From contig CALUCD010000009.1 of assembly GCA_943914465.1 (NCBI GenBank), positions 34,581 to 98,580 of the forward strand: a stretch of DNA of 64,000 nt, in the 5' to 3' direction. The first letter of the stretch is position 1; every line of letters begins with the position of its first letter. The translations under genes were made by a program, and so were the position numbers. Below, piece after piece: positions 16,750 to 25,253 of this stretch. The stretch is from an uncultured Corynebacterium sp. (GTDB taxonomy: Bacteria; Actinomycetota; Actinomycetes; Mycobacteriales; Mycobacteriaceae). The notes beneath the pieces are model-generated. The model saw only the letters and a list, made by a program, of their open reading frames with translations, was not told the origin of the DNA and made no database searches.

Positions 16750-17769
16750 ATGACCAATGACTCTCAGCCTGACTTCGACGCTAACGAAAACGACGACCAG
16801 GACAACACCGACCCCCTCGACCGCCCAATTTCAGACTTCACTGATGAAGAACTCAACAGCCTTCTTCACACGCACTACCCAAACCTGATGGCTGAAATTG
16901 CCGAAACAGCGCGGCAGGAATACGCCCCAATAGATGCCGAGTTCCTCAAATCCATAAGCCGAGCCCACATTCCGAACCTTGGGTTCGACTACTCCAGCCT
17001 GTTCAAGGACATAGTGCCAAAGATCGACCTCTCGGCTTACGCTCCGAAGATCGAGCTGCCACCCATTTCGGAGGAGCTGCAACAGACCCTCGACCAGGCG
17101 TACAAGGGCATCTCTGAAAGCGTCGCCGTTTTGCCAGGCGTGGAAGCCGTACTTCAAAGCGCGAGAGAGCTTTCGGAGCAGTACGCAGGATTGCTTCCCT
17201 TTGCCCGGCGGGAACCCCTGCCGTATCTCCAGAGCTTCAACGACGAGTTCCTCGCCGTCTACGCCTGTCTCGTACTCGCCGCGGCCCGAGTTGAAAACCT
17301 GATGGCCGACCTGTGCCAGCAACACTTCGGTGAAGGAGAGCTGCGGGGAGCCACGCACCGAGCTCAGAAGATGGCCAGAGGGCTACGAAAAGCACTCGCA
17401 AATGAAGCGCCTTGCGCAACCTGCCGCGGCATAGCGGAAGACCTGGAAGAACCAATCGACATGAGGAACACCTTCGTGCATGGGAGCTGGGAGGCCGGCG
17501 CTGACATTGCCAGCGAGGAAGAGAAAGCGCGGCGGGCTCTCGTTGGTCGTGCGCTAGGCGACAGTCGCGTGAAAAAGCGCAAGCTCTTGGACAAGGGGCA
17601 ACTTGAAGCACTTGCCTCTGGTTGGAAAGACGGCGACGAGAACGCACTCGACGAGCTTTTCGAAGAGCAGATCATCTCCCTCGGCATCGTCACGGCCTAC
17701 GCCGAGATTTTCACCGAGTTCGGCGACGCGCTGGAGGACGAATTGATCTTCCACGAGCAGGAGCAGTAA
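16750..17769 (+). CDS. Protein with a HEPN-like RNase motif, candidate defence effector
   Basis: The 339-residue product has a very acidic N-terminus (first 30 residues mainly Asp, Glu and Asn) and a mainly helical body. Near residue 240 it contains EEPIDMRNTFVHGSW, an R-x4-H arrangement typical of the HEPN ribonuclease active site, placed as usual at the start of a late helix after a long helical region (EFLAVYACLVLAAARVENLM). This suggests RNA cleavage or binding, as in abortive-infection proteins. A CATC pair upstream (residues about 222-225) might bind metal. ATG 16750 is preferred because the purine-poor sequence before it contains CACACT at a leaderless distance; the frame is open to 16717. 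Family assignment is by motif only. Confidence 0.6.
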   Translation: MTNDSQPDFDANENDDQDNTDPLDRPISDFTDEELNSLLHTHYPNLMAEIAETARQEYAPIDAEFLKSISRAHIPNLGFDYSSLFKDIVPKIDLSAYAPKIELPPISEELQQTLDQAYKGISESVAVLPGVEAVLQSARELSEQYAGLLPFARREPLPYLQSFNDEFLAVYACLVLAAARVENLMADLCQQHFGEGELRGATHRAQKMARGLRKALANEAPCATCRGIAEDLEEPIDMRNTFVHGSWEAGADIASEEEKARRALVGRALGDSRVKKRKLLDKGQLEALASGWKDGDENALDELFEEQIISLGIVTAYAEIFTEFGDALEDELIFHEQEQ

Positions 17770-17888
17770 GGCCACGCAACTGGCGTCGACGGATTGGTGA
17801 ATCTCCTGGTAGCGGGCACGCGTTGGAACCAAATCAAGAAATGCGTGGAACTAGACCGGGAACAAGCCCCTATTGCTGCTGGTGGTGG

Positions 17889-17928
17889 AGTTTTCCGAAA
17901 CCCCCCCCGGCGGGGGTTTCGGAAAACT
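17889..17928. terminator. 17-bp perfect hairpin between convergent genes
   Basis: AGTTTTCCGAAACCCCC (17889-17905) pairs perfectly with GGGGGTTTCGGAAAACT (17912-17928) around the loop CCCGGC. A-rich and T-rich flanks make it suitable as a terminator for both the HEPN-like gene and the membrane-protein gene on the other strand. Its right arm is also the first part of repeat copy 2. The rest of 17770-18097 shows nothing else recognisable. Confidence 0.7.
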
Positions 17929-17950
17929 TTTCGAAAGTGTTCGGCAAACT
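17913..17950. repeat. 38-bp imperfect direct repeat, copy 2
   Basis: Same orientation as 6236-6273, with three differences in 38 bases. Here the left part is the right arm of a perfect 17-bp hairpin, while in copy 1 the matching left arm is missing. The two copies bracket the VOC gene, mod-res, AlbA_2, ImmA-PIN and HEPN-like genes. Confidence 0.6.
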
Positions 17951-18097
17951 CCTTCCGGGTCACAGCGACCGCGCCGACTGGCTCCGCTTTCGCTAGGTTT
18001 GCGGTCAGCCCAGCCGCAAAGACGAAGCGGGAAGACGCGCTTGTTGGGGGAGAGCGATCGATTCACCGACGGCAGCTTGGATGCGTTTCGCAAACTA

Positions 18098-18406
18098 TTA
18101 GCCGTGTTTCTTGGTCCATCGATACCTGCGGAGATAGAAGATTGGCAAAATCAAGATGTAGTAAACGCCTAGCGTCCAAATGACTGGAATGAGCAAGTGG
18201 TCTAGGTTGAAACTGCTCCAGAATGAGTCATCCGCGCTTGGGAGCCGAGTGCCGGAACCCTTGTTGACAGGAAACACAACGTACATCGCGATTACTGCGA
18301 GAGGCACAATAACGAAACTCTGCCACCACGGCGGAACCCATGGCGCCCCATTCTTCTCTCGTGCGGCAAGCGCCCCTCCGAAACCCATTTCAAACCTAGA
18401 CCCCAT
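18098..18406 (-). CDS. Small membrane protein, 102 residues
   Basis: The product starts MGSRFEMGFGGALAAREKNG and has two transmembrane helices, PPWWQSFVIVPLAVIAMYVVF (about 28-48) and LLIPVIWTLGVYYILILPIFY (about 72-92), with a basic C-terminus RRYRWTKKHG facing the cytoplasm. The start at 18406 is supported by GGGAG eight bases upstream; a longer frame to 18484 is less likely. No family is recognised. It is convergent with the HEPN-like gene. Small two-helix proteins in defence regions can be membrane effectors, but nothing in this sequence proves it. Confidence 0.6.
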   Translation of the reverse strand: MGSRFEMGFGGALAAREKNGAPWVPPWWQSFVIVPLAVIAMYVVFPVNKGSGTRLPSADDSFWSSFNLDHLLIPVIWTLGVYYILILPIFYLRRYRWTKKHG

Positions 18407-18628
18407 TCCGGAACTCCCTAGCCAATGTGAATTTGCACACTTACCGCGCGGGAATTGACGTAGAGGGCGAGTTGCCCCGCCCATATTCCCGCGCGAGCTT
18501 TAACCGCTTCTCCACGAACGGCGGACACTTGAAGTGACGGTCTGCGTTCTCGCCATGTCTCCTCCTACACTACGTGGTTCGTCGCCTGACTCCCACGTTA
18601 TGACGAGGGGTCGAAGTAGAGGAGAAAG

Positions 18629-18679
18629 ATGAACCGATTGTGGGACGGGCATCGGCGCTCGGTATTTCTGATGCGCTGA
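18629..18679 (+). CDS. 16-codon ORF with strong ribosome binding site (possible leader peptide)
   Basis: GAGGAGAAAG directly precedes ATG 18629, one of the best Shine-Dalgarno sequences in this part of the window. The peptide is MNRLWDGHRRSVFLMR. It ends 30 bases before the next gene at 18710, which has its own GTAGGAGGAT site. It could be a leader peptide controlling that gene or a small protein; the Arg pair and Trp are not a clear attenuation signature. Confidence 0.35.
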   Translation: MNRLWDGHRRSVFLMR

Positions 18680-18709
18680 TGCTTGTCTTTTTGTAGGAGG
18701 ATCATTTCG

Positions 18710-19129
18710 ATGGGAGAAAACCCGGAGCGTCTAGCGGAGCTGGAGCGGCGGATCGAATATTTATCCGTCCAAGTCGAACGGCTTATTGATTTGCAGCACC
18801 CTTTCCCTTCGCCGTTGACCGAGTTTCGAAAAGCAGCGATGTTGTCCGCGTTGACGTTTGAGCAAGAGGCACTGGTGCAAAAGCTCCTGGGAGCAGTGCA
18901 TGCTTTCAATAACGGCAACGAGATCGATGTCAATAAAGGCTTGTTGCCATTTTCCAAAGAAACCATAGCTTTGTTTGATGAGTATGCGGCTCAAGGGGAG
19001 ATCACTCCCGATCAGGTAAAGGACATGCTAAAGACCATCGTTCCAGGCGGGGATGTTGTGGCTGAGGATTTGCTCAACGCATGGGAGGTTGCTCAAGCTA
19101 CTGTTCGCCGAAACGACCGCGAATTGTAG
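18710..19129 (+). CDS. Hypothetical protein with N-terminal coiled coil, 139 residues
   Basis: Starts at ATG 18710 behind GTAGGAGGAT. Residues 6-27 (RLAELERRIEYLSVQVERLI) form a leucine-heptad coiled coil, so the protein is probably oligomeric. The rest is helical and acidic (FEQEALVQKLLGAVHAF, DQVKDMLKTIV) without catalytic motif. No signal peptide. Base composition is lower in GC than polA and the housekeeping genes nearby, which suggests it belongs to the accessory block. Function unknown. Confidence 0.6.
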   Translation: MGENPERLAELERRIEYLSVQVERLIDLQHPFPSPLTEFRKAAMLSALTFEQEALVQKLLGAVHAFNNGNEIDVNKGLLPFSKETIALFDEYAAQGEITPDQVKDMLKTIVPGGDVVAEDLLNAWEVAQATVRRNDREL

Positions 19130-19302
19130 ATTGACGAGATCGCTCATTAAGCGGCGTAAATCTGGTGGCGGGCCCCTGGTCATAACGCCCGCGGCCGTTG
19201 CGGCCTCCTCTCGCTGTCGGGCACGCCCGTGGCTTTTTTGCGTCGCCTCGTCAATGGCCAACCTCCGCGGGAGGCAGTATCGGTAAGACGATATGTTGCT
19301 CG

Positions 19303-19770
19303 TCAGGCTGGCTTTACATCCGGGGACATCCGGGGGCTGTCCATGTGCTTGGGTGATTGCAACGCTTGCAGTTCTTGTTTAATCGCTGCCGCTGCCTTGA
19401 GCACCACTGCAGTGCCCGCCGAGGCCAGTGCGATTCCTATAAACCCCACTGCGTTGAATAGGCCTGTCACTACTACGAACGCGACAGTAGCGATCATAAT
19501 CGCTACGAAAGCCGCGATAGTGCAGAGTTGAAGGGCGCTAAGCGCACGGTGAGAGTTCCACCCGGCTAGAAAGAGATAGCCGAAGTAAAAAATGCAGATG
19601 GATGCTGCAGCGCCTGCCACGAATACCCCGGCCGCATAAGGTGCGCCCCCGTTAGCAGTTCTGGAGGTTTCTTCCAAGAATGCTCCTAGGGAAGTTGCTA
19701 AAGAATATGTTGCGAGTAAACCGAATAGCCCGCAGATAAACGATACGGCTGCATACTTTCTGCTAATCAT
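19303..19770 (-). CDS. Four-helix membrane protein, 155 residues
   Basis: From ATG 19770 (MISRKYAAVSFICGLFGLLA) the protein has four hydrophobic segments (about 6-26, 47-70, 79-104 and 106-128) and a hydrophilic C-terminus. The frame stays open upstream to 19983 and there would include the 24-bp tandem duplication as two copies of IVQRHRTK, but the upstream part is Arg- and Ser-rich, lacks a ribosome binding site and overlaps the promoter region of the divergent gene, so the shorter start is preferred. No family is recognised. It lies in the last part of the accessory block before polA. Confidence 0.55.
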   Translation of the reverse strand: MISRKYAAVSFICGLFGLLATYSLATSLGAFLEETSRTANGGAPYAAGVFVAGAAASICIFYFGYLFLAGWNSHRALSALQLCTIAAFVAIMIATVAFVVVTGLFNAVGFIGIALASAGTAVVLKAAAAIKQELQALQSPKHMDSPRMSPDVKPA

Positions 19771-19856
19771 GCTAGCTGGCGATTCCCGTCGAACCTGCGA
19801 CTGAATGGAGAAACCTGTGGGGACCCGGCTCGGAGCAGATGCTCCTGCGCCTTGCT

Positions 19857-19904
19857 TTTTTGTGCGGTGGCGTTGGACAATTTTTGTGCGGTGGCGTTGG
19901 ACAA
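19857..19904. repeat. Perfect 24-bp tandem duplication
   Basis: Bases 19857-19880 and 19881-19904 are identical. The unit begins TTTTTGTGCGGTGG. It lies between two divergent genes, or, if the longer frame of the minus-strand gene is used, adds eight codons to it. Same unit length as the duplications at 42283 and 58218. Confidence 0.9.
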
Positions 19905-20014
19905 TTGTTGACGAACGTCTGGATAAACAATAACTCATACGGGCTTGTGCGGTAGGGTTGCTTGCCAAATTTTTACTCGGCAAAAACAGCGGAGCGGAGG
20001 AAAGGGGAGATCAA

Positions 20015-20191
20015 ATGCAAGAGGGAAATGGCCCGAAAGGGGGCAATGCGATTCCGGTGGCTGGGTTCGGCCTTGTAATGACATTGATCATCGGCGTGCG
20101 ACACGGCCTTCCGGCTGCGCTAGTGATGGTGGCGGTCACGGCAGTGTGCACACTCATCGTCGCAAAGCTGGCGAGCTCCCGCCGCAAGTGA
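20015..20191 (+). CDS. Small membrane protein upstream of polA, 58 residues
   Basis: ATG 20015 is preceded by a purine-rich GGAGGAAAGGGGAGA. The product MQEGNGPKGGNAIPVAGFGL continues into two closely spaced hydrophobic helices separated by GVRHGLP, and ends KLASSRRK. It is a two-pass membrane protein with both ends probably in the cytoplasm. No family recognised. It stops 30 bases before the polA start and may share its transcript. Confidence 0.6.
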   Translation: MQEGNGPKGGNAIPVAGFGLVMTLIIGVRHGLPAALVMVAVTAVCTLIVAKLASSRRK

Positions 20192-20221
20192 TGTTTGCCG
20201 CGGTGTCTACACTTGGGGGCC

Positions 20222-22888
20222 GTGACTGTGCCAGCGACATCCCCCAAGCGACTGCTGCTTATCGACGGCCACTCGATGGCCTTCCGTGCCTTTTACGCCC
20301 TACCGGCTGAGAATTTTTCCACCTCCGGCGGGCAGCACACGAACGCGGTGTACGGGTTTTTATCCATGTTGGCCAACATCGTGGCGGAAGAGGAGCCGAC
20401 GCACGTGGCGGTTGCCTTCGACATTGGGCGCCAAACGTTTCGGACCGAGAAATTCGCCGAGTACAAGGCGCAACGCGAAGCAGCCCCGGAGGAGTTCAAA
20501 GGGCAAGTGCCGCTCATTGAAACCGTGCTTGGCCAGCTAGGAATCACCACACTGTCGAAGGAGAACTTCGAAGCCGATGACATTCTGGCGACCTTAGCCA
20601 CCCAGGCGGGCACTGCTGGTGACTTCGAGGTGGTCATTGTCACCGGTGACAGGGATTACCTTCAGCTGGTCGATGCAACAACGACGGTGCTGTACCCATC
20701 ACGCGGTGTGTCTTCGATGACGCGGTTTACCCCGCAGGAGGTCGAGAATAAATATGGCCTGACGCCTGAGCAGTACCCGGATTATGCCGCGCTGCGAGGC
20801 GATCCTTCAGACAACCTGCCGGGCATTCCGAAGGTAGGGGAGAAGACCGCAGCGAAGTGGATCGTGCAGTATGGCAGCCTTGAAGGCCTGATAGCGCACG
20901 CAGATGAGCTCAAGGGCATGGCTGCGCAAAACTTCCGTGAGCGCATCGACCAGGTGCGCTTGAACCGGGAGCTCACCCAAATGGTCACCGATGTGGAGTT
21001 GCCGGTCGCGCCGGATGATGTGGAACTCAAACCTGCCAACGTCGGTGAAGTCGCGGGAACGTTTGACAGCTTGGAGTTCGGTGCCAACCTCCGCGAGCGC
21101 GTACTTGCCGCTGTCACGACAACGGGTGAGCACACCGCTGACCACGACTCGGCTGTCGCCCTGCCCGAGGTGGTGATCGACGAAGACAGTGGGCTGGACG
21201 ATTGGCTCGCGGCACGCGAGGGTGAAGGTCTTGCCGTTTATGCCGCTGGGACGGCGGCGCCGGGTGCAGGGGATTTGGTGGCGTTCGCGGTCGTCGACAA
21301 GCAGATGCATGCGGTACAACGCGCAACCGCCGATCTGACCCCGGCTGAAGAAACCGCGCTGCAAACGTGGGCAGAGTCAGATGCGCCGAAGTACTTTCAC
21401 GAAGCAAAAGCCGCCTACCACATGTTCCAGGGACGCGGCATTACGCTGCGGGGAATCGCGCATGACACCGCGATCGCGGCGTACCTGCTCCGACCGGGGC
21501 AGCGAACATACGGTCTCGAGGATGTCTACCAGCGCCACCTGCAGCGCCAGCTTGTGCTCGGCGGTGAGCAGCTGAGCCTGCTCGGCGACACATCGCTTAT
21601 CGACGCTGCCGCTGCAGTCCTTGAACTCGCCGCAGCCCTGACAGCGCAACTGCGCGAGATCAATTCGATGGAGCTATATTCCGACCTTGAACTGCCCCTC
21701 GTGAGCATTCTGGGGCAGATGGAGCACACCGGCATCGCGGTGGATCTGGATGCACTCGAGTCGCTGCGCAAGGACTACGTGCATAAGGTCGAACGCGTCG
21801 AGGCGGAAGCGCGCGAGATGGTCGATGAGCCGAATCTGAACCTGTCTAGCCCAAAGCAACTGTCAGTAGTGCTCTTCGACAAGCTGGAGCTACCGAAGAC
21901 GAAGAAGACAAAAACTGGGTACTCGACGGCTGCTGGTGAAATCGAAGCGCTAGCAGAAAAACATCCCCACCCGTTTCTGGACCACCTGCTTGCACACCGC
22001 GAATATCAAAAGATGAAGAGCACCATTGAAGGCCTGATTAAAGCGGTGCACGCGGACGGTCGGATTCACACCACCTTCAACCAAACCGTGGCCTCTACCG
22101 GCCGCCTCAGCTCAGCGGAGCCTAACCTGCAAAATATTCCGGTGCGCACCGAAGCCGGGCGCCAAATCCGCTCGGCATTCATCGTAGGTGAAGGCTACGA
22201 CTGCCTGCTCACGGCCGACTACTCCCAGATCGAAATGCGGGTGATGGCTCATCTCAGCGGTGACGAGGGATTAATCGAGGCCTACCGGGCAGGGGAGGAC
22301 CTGCACAACTTTGTCGGCTCACGCGTATTCGATGTGCCACTAGACAAGGTCACCCCAGAACTGCGTCGCCGTGTGAAGGCGATGTCTTACGGTTTGGTCT
22401 ACGGCTTGTCCGCCTACGGCTTATCAAACCAGCTCGGCATCGCCGCCGGTGAGGCAAAGCAGATTATGGAGTCCTACTTCGAGCGGTTTGGGGGAGTGAA
22501 ACGCTACCTCGATGAAGTGGTTGAACAGGCTCGACGCGACGGCTACACCTCGACGGTCTTTGGGCGACGCCGCTACCTGCCTGAGCTCAGCAGCGACAAC
22601 CGCGTTGCCCGTGAAAATGCTGAACGTGCTGCCCTCAACGCCCCGATCCAAGGCACCGCTGCCGACATCATCAAAGTCGCAATGATCCGGGTCGATGCAG
22701 CGCTCAGTGGCTTCAGCTCACGCGTTTTGCTTCAAGTGCACGATGAGCTGGTAGTGGAGGTTGCACCTGGGGAGCTCGATGAGGTTCGCGGCATTGTCGA
22801 GCGCGAGATGGATGCGGCGATTGAGCTTGCCGTGCCCCTCGAGGTCTCTGCCGGCACGGGTGCGAACTGGGATGCCGCTGCCCATTAG
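20222..22888 (+). CDS. polA: DNA polymerase I
   Basis: PolA fills repair gaps and removes RNA primers. The 888-residue protein has the usual three parts: the 5'-3' exonuclease (LLLIDGHSMAFRAFYALP at residues 10-27, FEADDILATLA, VTGDRDYLQLV), a degenerate 3'-5' exonuclease region as in other actinobacteria, and the polymerase with motif A DYSQIEMRVMAH, motif B RRVKAMSYGLVYGLS and motif C QVHDELVVE. The start GTG 20222 is chosen because the family begins directly before LLLIDGH; TACACT lies eight bases before it, so the mRNA may be leaderless. It marks the right edge of the accessory block and works with uvrA and uvrB, also in this window, in nucleotide excision repair. Confidence 0.97.
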   Translation: MTVPATSPKRLLLIDGHSMAFRAFYALPAENFSTSGGQHTNAVYGFLSMLANIVAEEEPTHVAVAFDIGRQTFRTEKFAEYKAQREAAPEEFKGQVPLIETVLGQLGITTLSKENFEADDILATLATQAGTAGDFEVVIVTGDRDYLQLVDATTTVLYPSRGVSSMTRFTPQEVENKYGLTPEQYPDYAALRGDPSDNLPGIPKVGEKTAAKWIVQYGSLEGLIAHADELKGMAAQNFRERIDQVRLNRELTQMVTDVELPVAPDDVELKPANVGEVAGTFDSLEFGANLRERVLAAVTTTGEHTADHDSAVALPEVVIDEDSGLDDWLAAREGEGLAVYAAGTAAPGAGDLVAFAVVDKQMHAVQRATADLTPAEETALQTWAESDAPKYFHEAKAAYHMFQGRGITLRGIAHDTAIAAYLLRPGQRTYGLEDVYQRHLQRQLVLGGEQLSLLGDTSLIDAAAAVLELAAALTAQLREINSMELYSDLELPLVSILGQMEHTGIAVDLDALESLRKDYVHKVERVEAEAREMVDEPNLNLSSPKQLSVVLFDKLELPKTKKTKTGYSTAAGEIEALAEKHPHPFLDHLLAHREYQKMKSTIEGLIKAVHADGRIHTTFNQTVASTGRLSSAEPNLQNIPVRTEAGRQIRSAFIVGEGYDCLLTADYSQIEMRVMAHLSGDEGLIEAYRAGEDLHNFVGSRVFDVPLDKVTPELRRRVKAMSYGLVYGLSAYGLSNQLGIAAGEAKQIMESYFERFGGVKRYLDEVVEQARRDGYTSTVFGRRRYLPELSSDNRVARENAERAALNAPIQGTAADIIKVAMIRVDAALSGFSSRVLLQVHDELVVEVAPGELDEVRGIVEREMDAAIELAVPLEVSAGTGANWDAAAH

Positions 22889-22891
22889 ATA

Positions 22892-23055
22892 AGGCGCGGG
22901 CCGAGAGAAGCCACCAAGGCGCATCGAGTCTGTTTCTGAAGGTGTGCTGAGGCGGGTAGTCCCAGGACCGTCCCACAGGCCCGCGCCTACCCGCCTCGCG
23001 GTGCGGTAACCCACCCCAGCTACCGCATCCCCTGGGGCAGAGCCCCTCATTATTC
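22892..23055 (+). ncRNA. Candidate structured RNA with pseudoknot-type stems and terminator
   Basis: After polA two perfect 11-bp pairings overlap: AGGCGCGGGCC (22892-22902) with GGCCCGCGCCT (22978-22988), and GAGGCGGGTAG (22949-22959) with CTACCCGCCTC (22987-22997). Their order is that of a pseudoknot or of two alternative folds. A hairpin TGCGGTA/TACCGCA (23002-23027) and a terminator-like hairpin GGGGC-AGA-GCCCC (23034-23046) followed by TCATTATTCTTTT come next. Plus strand is favoured by the terminator. It may be a small RNA, a structured polA 3' end or an attenuator. The following 23056-23531 holds no gene or clear signal. Confidence 0.45.
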
Positions 23056-23531
23056 TTTTCTCCCTCAGCCCGCGTTCCAGCGTGTGAACTGAAGTGCTCC
23101 GGATCCGCGCGGCTCACGGCCGCAGGGCCTTAGATTTCAGCCCAGGCGCGACCGTTTCCTCCGAAGTCAAGCACTAACTTTAAACACTACCTGAGCAAGT
23201 GTCTACAGAAGCCTTATAGCGGTGATGGCATTCATTTGAGGGAAATATGCTCTCAGCAGCATGTTTGCTTATATGGAGAAAGTTGACAGGTCATACAGGA
23301 TAGCTTTCAAACATCGGTTCTACTCGATGCTCGGAGGTTTGGGGGTGCGATTCGGGGGTATCAAGTGGCCGGCGATCTTGGCAGCTACGGACCTTGGTGG
23401 CGCACTATGAGGCGCCAAGATGCGAATGCCCGACGGGGTACGATGCGGGAACGTGTGGGAATGTGCTCGTCGCCGTCGCTCGCTGTGCGCAGCGCCGCGC
23501 ACTGACCACGAATTGGAGCGCGGCCAATTAT

Positions 23532-23560
23532 TTGCCTCAGCTGGGCAAAGGCGTTAATCT
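23532..23560 (+). promoter_or_regulatory. Probable rpsA promoter
   Basis: TTGCCT (23532-23537), a 17-base spacer and TAATCT (23555-23560) form a good vegetative promoter. Transcription would begin near 23567, leaving an untranslated leader of about 177 bases before rpsA, long enough for autoregulation by S1. Confidence 0.5.
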
Positions 23561-23743
23561 GTGGCAAGCGCATCGATGCGACGGGGTGGTCAGAGCCGTA
23601 ATAGGAGGGCCTGTAACCTGCCCCAGTCGCGGGATTGTACCCCAAGCTCAGGGTGTCAACTGGCATCCCGCAAGGACTGGAGTACAAGAGATTCGCCTCC
23701 TATCAGTCTCGACCTCCTATTTACTTCGGAGCACATAACGCTT

Positions 23744-25228
23744 ATGCGCATATCCAATGCACCCCAGGTAGCCGTCAACGACATTGGTGGACCTGAGGAA
23801 TTTCTCGCCGCCGTTGATGAAACCATCAAATACTTCAATGATGGCGACATCGTCAGCGGCACCATCGTCAAGGTTGATCACGATGAGGTGCTCCTTGACA
23901 TCGGTTACAAAACCGAGGGCGTCATCCCAACCCGCGAACTTTCCATCAAGCATGATGTCGACCCTGACGAGGTCGTCGAGGTTGGTGACGAGATCGACGC
24001 ACTTGTCCTTACCAAGGAGGACAAGGAAGGGCGTCTGATCCTTTCAAAGAAGCGCGCTCAGTACGAGCGGGCGTGGGGCACTATTGAAGAGCTCCAGGCA
24101 AACGAACAGCCGGTCACCGGTACGGTTATTGAGGTGGTCAAGGGTGGCCTCATCCTCGACATCGGCCTTCGCGGCTTCCTGCCCGCATCACTTGTAGAGA
24201 TGCGCCGCGTCCGCGATCTTGACCCGTACATCGGGCAAGAGCTTGAAGCGAAGATCATTGAGCTAGACAAGCACCGCAACAACGTTGTGCTGTCTCGCCG
24301 CGCGTACCTCGAGGAGACGCAGTCTGCGGTGCGCTCCGACTTCCTGCACCAGCTGCAGAAGGGTCAGGTACGCAAGGGTGTCGTGTCCTCCATCGTCAAC
24401 TTCGGTGCCTTCGTTGATCTCGGTGGCGTTGACGGCCTGGTCCACGTGTCTGAGCTTTCGTGGAAGCACATCGATCACCCATCTGAGGTTGTCACCGTTG
24501 GTGATGAGGTCACCGTTGAGGTGCTCGACGTCGACCTCGACCGCGAGCGCGTTTCTCTGTCGCTGAAGGCGACCCAGGAAGACCCATGGCGCGTCTTTGC
24601 CCGCACCCACGCTGTTGGCCAGATCGTTCCGGGCAAGGTCACCAAACTCGTTCCGTTCGGTGCATTCGTTCGGGTCGAGGAAGGCATTGAGGGTCTCGTG
24701 CACATCTCCGAGTTGGCCCAGCGTCACGTTGAGGTGCCGGACCAAGTTGTTGGCGTCGGCGAAGAGGTCATGGTCAAGGTCATCGACATCGATCTGGAGC
24801 GGCGCCGTATCTCGCTGTCGCTCAAGCAGGCAGACGATGACTACACCGAGGAATTCGACCCGTCCCGCTACGGCATGGCTGATTCCTACGACGAGCAGGG
24901 CAACTACATCTTCCCTGAGGGCTTCGATCCGGAAACCAACGAGTGGATGGAAGGCTTCGAAGAGGCCCGCCAGGAGTGGGAAGCACGCTACGCCGAGGCT
25001 GAGCGCCGCTACCAGGCCCACACCGCGCAGATTGAGCGCCACCGGGCTGCTGCCGCTGAAGCTGCCGATCAGGCAGCCGGCGAGTCGAACTACTCCTCGG
25101 AAAGTGAGTTCTCCGCAGAGGCCGGCGCGCCCACCCAGGCATCTGCTGAGGCGGGGGCTGAGGAAAGCGGCTCGTTGGCATCCGACGAGCAGCTCGCCGC
25201 CCTGCGCGAAAAGCTCGCTGGGAACTAG
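23744..25228 (+). CDS. rpsA: 30S ribosomal protein S1
   Basis: S1 (bS1) binds mRNA on the small subunit and helps initiation on structured leaders. The 494-residue protein has four S1 repeats, each opening with a GDIVSGTIVKV- or GQVRKGVVSSIVNFGAF-type strand, at about residues 34-105, 120-190, 208-277 and 295-364; four repeats rather than six is normal in actinobacteria. An Ala/Glu-rich tail follows. The start ATG 23744 gives the typical N-terminus MRISNAPQVAVNDIGGPEEF; the upstream frame to 23561 is untranslated leader. GGAG lies 12 bases before the start. A strong terminator follows at 25254. Confidence 0.97.
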   Translation: MRISNAPQVAVNDIGGPEEFLAAVDETIKYFNDGDIVSGTIVKVDHDEVLLDIGYKTEGVIPTRELSIKHDVDPDEVVEVGDEIDALVLTKEDKEGRLILSKKRAQYERAWGTIEELQANEQPVTGTVIEVVKGGLILDIGLRGFLPASLVEMRRVRDLDPYIGQELEAKIIELDKHRNNVVLSRRAYLEETQSAVRSDFLHQLQKGQVRKGVVSSIVNFGAFVDLGGVDGLVHVSELSWKHIDHPSEVVTVGDEVTVEVLDVDLDRERVSLSLKATQEDPWRVFARTHAVGQIVPGKVTKLVPFGAFVRVEEGIEGLVHISELAQRHVEVPDQVVGVGEEVMVKVIDIDLERRRISLSLKQADDDYTEEFDPSRYGMADSYDEQGNYIFPEGFDPETNEWMEGFEEARQEWEARYAEAERRYQAHTAQIERHRAAAAEAADQAAGESNYSSESEFSAEAGAPTQASAEAGAEESGSLASDEQLAALREKLAGN

Positions 25229-25253
25229 GTAGAGCACCCGCGACCCACGCGAA

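Noticed and set aside
6172..20000. Integrase gene and attR copy of the tRNA 3' end
   Set aside because: I looked for the last 20 bases of the tRNA before polA and for recombinase motifs; neither was found, so a classical tRNA-integrated element is not supported.
22892..23055. 6C RNA, SRP RNA or RNase P RNA
   Set aside because: The C-rich loops, the GGAA SRP loop and the conserved RNase P blocks are absent.
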